Assembly (NCBI GenBank): GCA_937902295.1
Contig: CALGUM010000103.1
Coordinates: 1-14,819 of the forward strand
DNA from: an uncultured Candidatus Saccharibacteria bacterium
Lineage (GTDB): Bacteria > Patescibacteriota > Saccharimonadia > Saccharimonadales > Saccharimonadaceae
Reading direction: 5' to 3'
Length of the DNA: 14,819 nt
This document shows, in pieces, positions 6,862-12,458 of this stretch. Every line of letters starts with the position of its first letter. Position 1 is the first letter of the stretch. The notes beneath the pieces are model-generated. The model was not told the origin of the DNA, made no database searches, and worked only from the letters and a program-made list of their open reading frames with translations. The translations under genes and the position numbers were made by a program.

Positions 6862-7638
6862 ATGACGCGCGAATTGATTACCGGCAACAAAACACCCGCT
6901 CAACTCGACGCAATGCGTGAGGGTGGGCGTATTTTGGCGAGGATATTCACGGAGATCCGTGCCTACATCGCGCCTGGTGTGACCGAACTTGATGTCAATG
7001 AATTCGCGGCAAAAAAAATTGTCGAATACGGTGCAACTCCCACATACCGCGAACCAATACCGGATTTTCCTGGGGTTATTTGTATTAGCACCAACGAAGC
7101 AGTCGTGCACGGCGTACCAACTGACTATATGTTCGAAACGGGTGATGTAGTGAGTGTCGACTTAGTGATCACCTACAAAGGTATGAAAACAGACAGCGCC
7201 TTTACTATGGTAGTAGGGCAAGAGCCGAGTGGTGCGGTTAAGCACCTTCTTGCAGTGACAGAAAAAAGTCTTCAAGCAGGAATCGAGGCTATTAGTGGTG
7301 ACGGCACAAGCACAAATGATATCGGCGCTGCTATCGAAACAGTGCTCAAAAAAGGTAAACTTGGTGTCATTCGAGAGTTGGTTGGTCACGGAGTAGGACT
7401 AGAAATGCACATGCCGCCAGACGTACCCAACTACCGTATTCGTGGACGCGAAACTATCCTGCGCGCAGGTGATACTATTGCTATTGAGCCTATGGCAACA
7501 CTTGGTGGTGAGCGTGTGGTGACAGACCCAGAAGATGGTTGGACTATCCGAACCCGAGACGGCAGCTTAGCGGCGCATTTTGAACATACAGTACTCATTA
7601 CAGAGACTGGTGCCGAAGTTCTGACGCGCACTCAATAA
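6862..7638 (+). CDS. map: Methionine aminopeptidase, type I
   Basis: Removes the initiator methionine from nascent proteins; a dinuclear metal enzyme of 258 residues. All five metal ligands are visible: Asp100 (VVSVDL), Asp111 (MKTDSAF), His176 (VGHGVG), Glu209 (AIEPM) and Glu241 (HFEHT), plus His83 in NEAVVHGVP near the substrate site. The N-terminus starts the pita-bread fold directly, with no zinc-finger extension. The start ATG lies 3 nt after the adk stop with no clear ribosome site of its own, so it is probably coupled to adk. The gene ends 3 bp from the end of a convergent gene, with no terminator hairpin between them. Confidence 0.97.
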   Translation: MTRELITGNKTPAQLDAMREGGRILARIFTEIRAYIAPGVTELDVNEFAAKKIVEYGATPTYREPIPDFPGVICISTNEAVVHGVPTDYMFETGDVVSVDLVITYKGMKTDSAFTMVVGQEPSGAVKHLLAVTEKSLQAGIEAISGDGTSTNDIGAAIETVLKKGKLGVIRELVGHGVGLEMHMPPDVPNYRIRGRETILRAGDTIAIEPMATLGGERVVTDPEDGWTIRTRDGSLAAHFEHTVLITETGAEVLTRTQ

Positions 7639-7641
7639 CGA

Positions 7642-8097
7642 TTAGTTTGATTGTGTCGAGTCAGTTTTTTTGATGCTATCAAGCGAGCGTATAAACACGA
7701 TTAGGTCAGTTAGATCCATCTCTCTTTCGCCAATAAGCTCTGCTGATTTACCGTCACGAGATTCAATAAAATGACTCACTACTGCCTTTGTAGAGGTTTC
7801 AACTACGACATCGTCGATTCTGTATTCAAGATAGCTATCATCTTCGAGGGTAACAAAGAGGCTTGAAACAAATGGCTCTACTTGAAGGTAGGCTGATTTT
7901 GCATCAATCTCCTCCTCGTAGGCCGCTTTTGTAAAAGCGTGGAACTTCTGCATATCGATTGGATGCTGGAAGATAGTATGTTCAGGTTGAATAAGCGCTT
8001 CTGCTTCTTCTGCAAGCGCAACTATTAGTTGCGATGTGACGACGTCGCGTGATTGCTCGGGACCTTTTGACGCATGAGGGTTGAGTTCCATTGCCAT
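7642..8097 (-). CDS. Unknown 151-residue acidic protein
   Basis: I do not recognise this protein. It has no Cys or Trp, no membrane segment and no signal peptide. The N-terminal half looks helical (QLIVALAEEAEALIQ, KFHAFTKAAYEEEI), and the second half has beta-like stretches (PFVSSLFVTLEDDSYLEYRI, DDVVVETSTKAVVSHFI) and a polar tail. The start ATG 8097 is favoured because the strongest promoter in the window lies immediately upstream and would give a leader of about 3 nt; a second ATG two codons later is possible. There is no Shine-Dalgarno. It is divergent from ftsA and converges on map. The strong promoter, clean frame and position beside ftsA support a real, well-expressed gene, but the function is unknown. 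Confidence 0.8.
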   Translation of the reverse strand: MAMELNPHASKGPEQSRDVVTSQLIVALAEEAEALIQPEHTIFQHPIDMQKFHAFTKAAYEEEIDAKSAYLQVEPFVSSLFVTLEDDSYLEYRIDDVVVETSTKAVVSHFIESRDGKSAELIGEREMDLTDLIVFIRSLDSIKKTDSTQSN

Positions 8098-8106
8098 GAT
8101 GCCTGA

Positions 8107-8135
8107 ATTATACCACGCTTACGGTTAGCAGTCAA
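8107..8135 (-). promoter_or_regulatory. Strong promoter of the unknown minus-strand gene (near-leaderless)
   Basis: On the minus strand, TTGACT (8135-8130) and a perfect TATAAT (8112-8107) are separated by 17 bp, with TG at the extended -10 position. This is the closest match to consensus in the window. The -10 box ends 9 nt before ATG 8097, giving a leader of about 3 nt. Confidence 0.85.
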
Positions 8136-8176
8136 GACTATATGTTACTAATATAGAGGATTTAGGTTGACGTGAA

Positions 8177-8206
8177 AGCCACCACGCCGCAAGGGAGGTG
8201 ATGGCT
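8177..8206 (+). other. Hairpin with GCAA tetraloop covering a Shine-Dalgarno-like site upstream of ftsA
   Basis: AGCCA (8177-8181) pairs with TGGCT (8202-8206), CAC (8183-8185) with GTG (8198-8200) and CC (8187-8188) with GG (8193-8194), closing a GCAA tetraloop; one C-A mismatch and a small internal loop interrupt the stem. The 3' side contains GGGAGG (8193-8198) and the in-frame ATG 8201 that could begin a longer FtsA. It may be a folded leader of a longer ftsA transcript. No database RNA family was recognised. Confidence 0.4.
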
Positions 8207-8218
8207 GTAGATCGACTC

Positions 8219-8247
8219 TTTTCAATTGCGCACATAAGCGTTATAAT
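8219..8247 (+). promoter_or_regulatory. Promoter of ftsA (leaderless)
   Basis: TTTTCA (8219-8224) and a perfect TATAAT (8242-8247) are separated by 17 bp. The -10 box ends 7 nt before ATG 8255, so transcription should start at the start codon or one base before. There is no Shine-Dalgarno in front of ATG 8255. Confidence 0.7.
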
Positions 8248-8254
8248 AAGCCAC

Positions 8255-9502
8255 ATGCAAGACACTTCTAAGTATGCCGTAGGTATTGATATAGGTACGA
8301 ACAAAATCCGCTGTGTAGTGGGACACGTAGATGTCTCCTCTGGCGTTCCCACCATCATTGGAGTGGGAGAAGTACCCAATAGCGGCATGCGCAAAGGGAC
8401 AGTTGTCAATCTTCAGGGGCCAGGTCGCGCGATCGACGACGCACTGGGCGAAGCCGAGCGTATGAGCGGACATCAAGTCAACGACGCGACAGTTAGTATC
8501 AACGGTGTGCATATTTTGAGTACCAAAGCCGATGGTATGATTGCGATTGGTATGGCAGGTCAAGAAGTGACCGAAGACGACGTAGCGCGTCTCGAGGACG
8601 TCGCAACTACCGGTAAGGTTCCTGCCAATCGTGAAGTACTCGACCTTGTGCCGTTCAGTTATCGTCTAGACGGACAAGATGGTATCAAAGACCCTATTGG
8701 TATGGTAGGCACACGTCTCGAAATTAATGCAAATGTCGTATCAGCACTCGCGCCTCATGTTGCAAACCTGCACAAGGCGGCCGAACAAGCGCAGGTGCGC
8801 GTGCATGCACTCGTGCCAAGTGTCGTTGCAGCTTCACGGGCAGTACTCAGCGAGCAACAGCTCGAAAATGGCGTGGCTGTCATTGATCTTGGTGGTGCCA
8901 CGACAGGTCTTGCGGTGTACGAAGAAGGTGATCTGCAATACACAGCAGTGATTCCTGTGGGTGGCAACAATATTACCAACGACCTCGCTATTGGCCTTAA
9001 GACAGACCCAGAGATTGCCGAACTCGTAAAACTTCAGCATGTGAATGTTGGCGACACGCGCGATACTAAGCAAGTGAGTGTCACGCACGAAAAAGAAACC
9101 TTCGAGTTTTCTACCGAAGATATCGACGAAATCGTCGAAGCTCGTCTCGAAGAAATTTACGATCTTATCAATGCAGAGCTTAAAAAAGCTGGGCGAAAAG
9201 GCAAGTTGCCAAATGGCGTAGTACTGGTGGGCGGCGGCGCACAGCTCAAAGGCATCGCAGCGTATACCAAGAAAGCCCTTGAACTTGCGGCGCGTATTGG
9301 TAAACCAAAAGGGTTTGGAGGTGTTGTGGAGCAGCTCGATAACCCTGCGTTTGCAACCGCAACAGGATTGATGTTTAGTGATATTAGCGGGATCGACCAC
9401 TCACGTTCTCATAAGCTATCGTCGAGTGGCGGTAACTCTGCAAAAAATGTCAAACGAGCCACTGGCGCGCTGAACAAGTTTCTTGATCGCTTTCGTGCAT
9501 AA
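8255..9502 (+). CDS. ftsA: Cell division protein FtsA
   Basis: Actin-fold ATPase of 415 residues that tethers FtsZ filaments to the membrane and recruits the division machinery. Seen: phosphate-1 loop GIDIGTNKI near residue 10, the 1C region with VSINGVHI, phosphate-2 VIDLGGATTG, adenosine motif VVLVGGGAQLKG, and a C-terminal amphipathic helix ending GALNKFLDRFRA, which fits the membrane-targeting sequence. The start is ATG 8255, because it gives the normal spacing to the first motif and has TATAAT directly upstream. The frame is open further up: ATG 8201 follows GGGAGG by only 2 nt and would add 18 residues, which is less likely. ftsZ follows after 81 bp with its own promoter. Confidence 0.95.
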   Translation: MQDTSKYAVGIDIGTNKIRCVVGHVDVSSGVPTIIGVGEVPNSGMRKGTVVNLQGPGRAIDDALGEAERMSGHQVNDATVSINGVHILSTKADGMIAIGMAGQEVTEDDVARLEDVATTGKVPANREVLDLVPFSYRLDGQDGIKDPIGMVGTRLEINANVVSALAPHVANLHKAAEQAQVRVHALVPSVVAASRAVLSEQQLENGVAVIDLGGATTGLAVYEEGDLQYTAVIPVGGNNITNDLAIGLKTDPEIAELVKLQHVNVGDTRDTKQVSVTHEKETFEFSTEDIDEIVEARLEEIYDLINAELKKAGRKGKLPNGVVLVGGGAQLKGIAAYTKKALELAARIGKPKGFGGVVEQLDNPAFATATGLMFSDISGIDHSRSHKLSSSGGNSAKNVKRATGALNKFLDRFRA

Positions 9503-9520
9503 AACCACTAGTTACAGTGC

Positions 9521-9548
9521 TTGAATGGCTCGCATAGCGTGCTATACT
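9521..9548 (+). promoter_or_regulatory. Promoter of ftsZ (with leader)
   Basis: TTGAAT (9521-9526) and TATACT (9543-9548) are separated by 16 bp, with TG at 9540-9541. The predicted start near 9555 leaves a leader of about 28 nt that carries the ribosome site AGGGGGAGAAG (9567-9577). Unlike ftsA, ftsZ is not leaderless. Confidence 0.72.
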
Positions 9549-9583
9549 AGATAAAGATTATAGAACAGGGGGAGAAGTACTAC

Positions 9584-10813
9584 ATGCCCGAAGTAAAACC
9601 AAGCGAAGTTCAGACATTTGCCAGTATCAAGGTTGTTGGTGTTGGTGGTGCCGGTGGCTCTGCAGTAAATCGCATGAAAGAGGCGGGATTGCACGGTGTG
9701 CAGTTTATCGCAATGAATACCGATGCCCAAGCATTGCACAATTCAAAGGCAGACGTAAAAATCCACCTTGGTAAAGATGCGACCGGTGGACTTGGTGCAG
9801 GTGCCGATCCAAGTGTCGGAGAAAACGCTGCACGTGAATCGACCGTCGAGATTCAAGGCGCCCTCGAAGGTGCCGACATGGTGTTTGTCACAATTGGTGC
9901 CGGTGGTGGTACCGGCTCGGGCGCTGGTCACGTTGTGGCACAGATTGCGCGAGATCTTGGTATTCTGGTTGTTGGTGTTGCTACAAAGCCCTTTAGTTTT
10001 GAAGGTGAAAAACGTCGCCAAAACGCTGATTGGGCTATCGCACACCTCGGCCGACAGGTTGACACGCTTATCACTATTCCAAACGATCGTCTTTTGCAGA
10101 CCATTGATCGCCGCACGCCACTGCTAGAGACATTCAAAATCGCAGATGATGTACTACGGCAAGGTGTCCAGGGTATTTCGGAGCTTATCACCGAGCACGG
10201 TATCATCAACCTCGACTTTGCCGACGTAAAGGCGATTATGAGCAATGCAGGTTCAGCACTCATGGGTATCGGACGTGCAAATGGCGAAGAGCGAGCAGCC
10301 CTCGCCGCACAACAAGCTATCGAATCACCACTCATTGAGGTATCAATCGATGGCGCCAAGGGAGTGCTATTCAATGTGACTGGTGGCTACGACATGAGTA
10401 TGGCAGAGATTCAAGAGGCGGCCGAGATCATCACAAGCGCAGTGTCACCAGATGCCAATATTATCTTTGGCGCGACACTCAAGCCGGAGCTCGAGGATGA
10501 ACTCATCATCACCGTAATTGCTACAGGATTTGATAGCGAGTACTTCGATGAACAAGCGGCATCGCTCGGTGCACCAGCTTCTGTGGGTATGCCTGCGCGT
10601 GAGCTTGATGCTCCCGAGCGACTCACTCAGCCAGATGACGAGGCAGTCGAGAGTATTAATATGGACATCGATCAAGCGAGCGTGGCAGAGGAATTTGCCT
10701 CAGACGCAACACACGACATTTGGAATCAGCCGGCTCCGGCACCAGAAGAAGAGGATGAGTCTGACGTGCCAGCATTTTTGCGACGTCGCAAAAAGAATAA
10801 ATCAAACGAATAA
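9584..10813 (+). CDS. ftsZ: Cell division GTPase FtsZ
   Basis: Tubulin-like GTPase of 409 residues that forms the division ring. Seen: VVGVGGAGGSAVNRM (17-31), MNTDAQAL (44-51), the GGLGAGADPSVGENAA loop (68-83), the tubulin signature GAGGGTGSGAG (105-115; most FtsZ have GGGTGTGAAP), PNDRLL, and the catalytic T7 loop NLDFADVK (209-216) whose aspartates complete the GTPase site of the next subunit. A variable acidic linker leads to the C-terminal peptide DVPAFLRRRKK, the site that binds FtsA. The ATG 9584 has a strong Shine-Dalgarno 7-10 nt upstream. nrdR follows after 14 nt, so the ftsZ promoter probably also drives nrdR and the two genes after it. Confidence 0.98.
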   Translation: MPEVKPSEVQTFASIKVVGVGGAGGSAVNRMKEAGLHGVQFIAMNTDAQALHNSKADVKIHLGKDATGGLGAGADPSVGENAARESTVEIQGALEGADMVFVTIGAGGGTGSGAGHVVAQIARDLGILVVGVATKPFSFEGEKRRQNADWAIAHLGRQVDTLITIPNDRLLQTIDRRTPLLETFKIADDVLRQGVQGISELITEHGIINLDFADVKAIMSNAGSALMGIGRANGEERAALAAQQAIESPLIEVSIDGAKGVLFNVTGGYDMSMAEIQEAAEIITSAVSPDANIIFGATLKPELEDELIITVIATGFDSEYFDEQAASLGAPASVGMPARELDAPERLTQPDDEAVESINMDIDQASVAEEFASDATHDIWNQPAPAPEEEDESDVPAFLRRRKKNKSNE

Positions 10814-10827
10814 AGGCTATCAATCCC

Positions 10828-11307
10828 ATGACTACGCAACATTTCCGTATCGGAGACAGTAAAGTGTTAGAATCCCGAGAGGTGAGTGATGGCAAAACAA
10901 TTCGCCGTCGCCGCGAGACACTCGATGGTACACGTCGTTTTACTACCTATGAGCGTATCGAGAAGCCAAGTCTGGCCGTGATCAAGAAGAATGGGAGCCG
11001 AGAATTATTTGACCGAGAAAAGCTTGCTACTGCGATTAAGCAGTCGGTGGGTAAATTCTTTAAGTCCGAAATAGAACTAGAGCGACTTATCGACCACATA
11101 GAAGATGCAGTCTACGCACTTGGTGAATCAGAGGTAGAATCGCGGACTATTGGCAATGTCGTACTCGATAAACTTGCCGAGAAAAACGAAGTCGCATATG
11201 TACGATTTGCGAGTGTCTACGACGATTTCAAGACACTCGATGAGTTTGAGTCGATTCTCAAATCTCGTCGCGAACAGCGCGAGATGAACGAAGAGGCAAC
11301 CACGTGA
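10828..11307 (+). CDS. nrdR: NrdR-type regulator lacking the zinc-ribbon cysteines
   Basis: Protein of 159 residues that aligns over its whole length with NrdR, the ATP/dATP-sensing repressor of ribonucleotide reductase genes. The arginine-rich IRRRRETL and RRFTTYE match the DNA-binding domain, and the ATP-cone is intact: VIKKNGSRELFDREKL, then SRTIGNVVLDKL and NEVAYVRFASVYDDF. All four metal-binding Cys of the N-terminal ribbon are replaced: aligned to E. coli NrdR without gaps, Cys3, Cys6, Cys31 and Cys34 are Thr, Phe, Thr and Gly. There is no sign of a frameshift. The start ATG 10828 is the first after the ftsZ stop, with a weak AAAGG 11 nt upstream. The TGA stop overlaps the GTG of the next gene. 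Assignment to the family is secure; retained DNA binding and targets are not. Confidence 0.88.
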   Translation: MTTQHFRIGDSKVLESREVSDGKTIRRRRETLDGTRRFTTYERIEKPSLAVIKKNGSRELFDREKLATAIKQSVGKFFKSEIELERLIDHIEDAVYALGESEVESRTIGNVVLDKLAEKNEVAYVRFASVYDDFKTLDEFESILKSRREQREMNEEATT

Positions 11308-11570
11308 AAGTTGTCGTGATCTACAAAGAGGAGAGCGACCATGCTCGAGCGGTAATCGAGTTTATGCGCGAGTATGAACGGCAGACTGGACGCACGCTGA
11401 CAACCGTCGATCCAGAATCTCCTGACGGCGCACAGTTTTGCCGTACCTACGATATTGTAGAATATCCAAGTGTGATCGCAACTGATGATTCGGGTGTATT
11501 ACAAAATTTATGGCGGGGAATACCACTGCCACTTATAAACGAGGTAAGTTTCTATGATGCTATTAGATAA
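11304..11570 (+). CDS. Small thioredoxin-fold protein without CxxC
   Basis: Protein of 88 residues with the order expected of a thioredoxin or glutaredoxin fold: beta strand KVVVIYK, helix HARAVIEFMREYERQTG, strand TLTTVDPES, then FCRTYDIVEYPSVIATDDSG, where YPS gives the cis-proline and the strand pair, and a final LWRGIP-type turn. The place where thioredoxins carry CxxC reads EESDHAR, so it has no redox motif; the only Cys is Cys46. The GTG start overlaps the nrdR TGA, with GAAGAGG (11290-11296) as ribosome site, and its 3' end overlaps the VKOR gene by 17 bp, so all three are tightly coupled. The fold assignment is from pattern only. It may be a partner or structural relative of a VKOR-linked oxidoreductase rather than an enzyme. 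Confidence 0.7.
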   Translation: MKVVVIYKEESDHARAVIEFMREYERQTGRTLTTVDPESPDGAQFCRTYDIVEYPSVIATDDSGVLQNLWRGIPLPLINEVSFYDAIR

Positions 11571-12183
11571 AGTGCGCGACAAATTACAGGGCAGAGATAC
11601 GCCACATCAGACGATTTTTTCCGTGATGTTAGTCTTTGGTATCATCGGACTCATTACTTCATTTGTACTGTCTGTCGAAGAAATTCATCTGCTCCTCAAC
11701 CCAGATGCAGCACTTAGCTGTACTATCAATCTTGTGCTTAATTGTTCGGTAGTGATGCAGACATGGCAAGCGCAGGTATTTGGTTTCCCGAATATGTTTA
11801 TTGGCCTCATGGGATTTCCAGTCGTGATCACCATCGCACTCCTTGGTCTGAGTCGCGTAGCATTCCCTCGGTGGTTTGCAATTGGCATGGAAATCGGCAT
11901 TCTGTTTTGGACCCTCTTCGCATACTGGCTTTTCTTCAGTAGTGTGTACGTGATCCAGGTACTTTGTCCATGGTGCCTTATCGTGACGTTTACTATGACT
12001 ATGCTGCTCGCGGCCTCTACCTACTACACAATTAGCAAAAACTCATTCAAGCTCTCCGCCAAGCCTCTTGCTGCTATTCAAAAGTTTATCGACAAGGGGT
12101 ATTATCAGCTGATAGTAGCATCTTGGGTAGTGCTCATGATTGCACTCGTGATTATGAAATTTGGTAGTGATCTCTTTTCTTAA
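11554..12183 (+). CDS. VKOR-family membrane thiol oxidoreductase
   Basis: Vitamin K epoxide reductase family protein of 209 residues that reoxidises periplasmic or extracytoplasmic disulfide-forming partners and passes electrons to a quinone, in place of DsbB. The four functional cysteines are present: loop pair Cys56 and Cys64 (LSCTINLVLNC) and active-site pair CPWC (138-141). The segment SVVMQTWQAQVFGFPNMFIG is typical of bacterial VKOR, especially the actinobacterial type. Membrane segments run about 19-40, 80-99, 106-130, 131-152 and 184-203. The start ATG 11554 has GAGG (11541-11544) 9 nt upstream. It overlaps the preceding gene. No DsbA-like thioredoxin domain is fused or adjacent with a CxxC, so the partner lies elsewhere. 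Pilin cysteines are possible end clients (inference). Confidence 0.92.
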   Translation: MMLLDKVRDKLQGRDTPHQTIFSVMLVFGIIGLITSFVLSVEEIHLLLNPDAALSCTINLVLNCSVVMQTWQAQVFGFPNMFIGLMGFPVVITIALLGLSRVAFPRWFAIGMEIGILFWTLFAYWLFFSSVYVIQVLCPWCLIVTFTMTMLLAASTYYTISKNSFKLSAKPLAAIQKFIDKGYYQLIVASWVVLMIALVIMKFGSDLFS

Positions 12184-12194
12184 AGCATAAGTAT

Positions 12195-12223
12195 TTGAAA
12201 TAATACTCACTACCACGTACAAT
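12195..12223 (+). promoter_or_regulatory. Promoter of the ileS T-box leader
   Basis: TTGAAA (12195-12200) and TACAAT (12218-12223), each one base off consensus, are separated by 17 bp. Transcription is expected near 12230, giving a leader of about 230 nt before ileS. The -35 box lies inside a small palindrome, AGTATT (12190-12195) with AATACT (12202-12207). Confidence 0.8.
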
Positions 12224-12229
12224 ATACGT

Positions 12230-12414
12230 AAGACGTTTGAGTGGTTATCAGCTACGAACAGAGATGTGCGTCGCAGGAAGAACAGCTGTAGCTCAGTAGA
12301 ACCTGCCGTGACCCGCTGCGAAAAAGCGATCAGAATAAGTGCTAAGAAACCTCTCTTAGAAACTGGATGGTACCGCCCGAATTCTCGGGTTCCAGTAACT
12401 AGGAGAGGTTTTTT
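12230..12414 (+). promoter_or_regulatory. T-box riboswitch, isoleucine-specific, upstream of ileS
   Basis: T-box leaders sense uncharged tRNA and permit downstream expression. The T-box sequence TGGTACC (12368-12374) sits as a 7-nt bulge between helix A1, ACTGGA (12362-12367) with TCCAGT (12391-12396), and helix A2, GCCCGA (12375-12380) with TCGGGT (12385-12390). The TGGT would pair with a tRNA acceptor end ACCA, matching tRNA-Ile with discriminator A. The 5' hairpin GTTTG (12235-12239) with CGAAC (12255-12259) plus TGG with CTA closes a 7-nt loop TTATCAG containing the Ile codon ATC (12247-12249); this is a very short Stem I. Stem II is GCAGG (12273-12277) with CCTGC (12302-12306); CGCT with AGCG (12314-12328) fits the IIA/B region. 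Stem III is CTAAG with CTTAG (12342-12359). Confidence 0.88.
12347..12414 (+). terminator. Intrinsic terminator of the T-box leader
   Basis: AAACCTCTCTTAG (12347-12359) pairs over 13 bp, with one G-U, with CTAGGAGAGGTTT (12399-12411), and is followed by a T run to 12414. The antiterminator hairpin lies wholly between the two arms. The 5' arm also takes part in Stem III, so forming the terminator should break Stem III. Confidence 0.8.
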
Positions 12415-12458
12415 ATTGTAAAAATAATGCATTTGCGGTGCTAAATCAAGGAGACAAC

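Noticed and set aside
6406..7110. Open frame of 234 codons on the minus strand
   Set aside because: It is antisense across the end of adk and the start of map, both of which have complete active sites.
7661..7675. T run near the end of map as a terminator
   Set aside because: No stable GC-rich stem precedes it on either strand, and it lies in the coding sequence of the minus-strand gene.
8834..9400. Open frame of 188 codons on the minus strand
   Set aside because: It is antisense to ftsA and encodes no family pattern.
11305..11307. TGA recoded as glycine, as in some CPR lineages
   Set aside because: The TGA ends nrdR exactly where the family ends and overlaps the next start as GTGA, and no conserved gene here has an internal TGA.
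12288..12306. tRNA-like GTAGCTCAGTAGA in the ileS leader
   Set aside because: It resembles a tRNA D-arm, but no acceptor, anticodon or T arm can be folded around it; it is the Stem II loop of the T-box.
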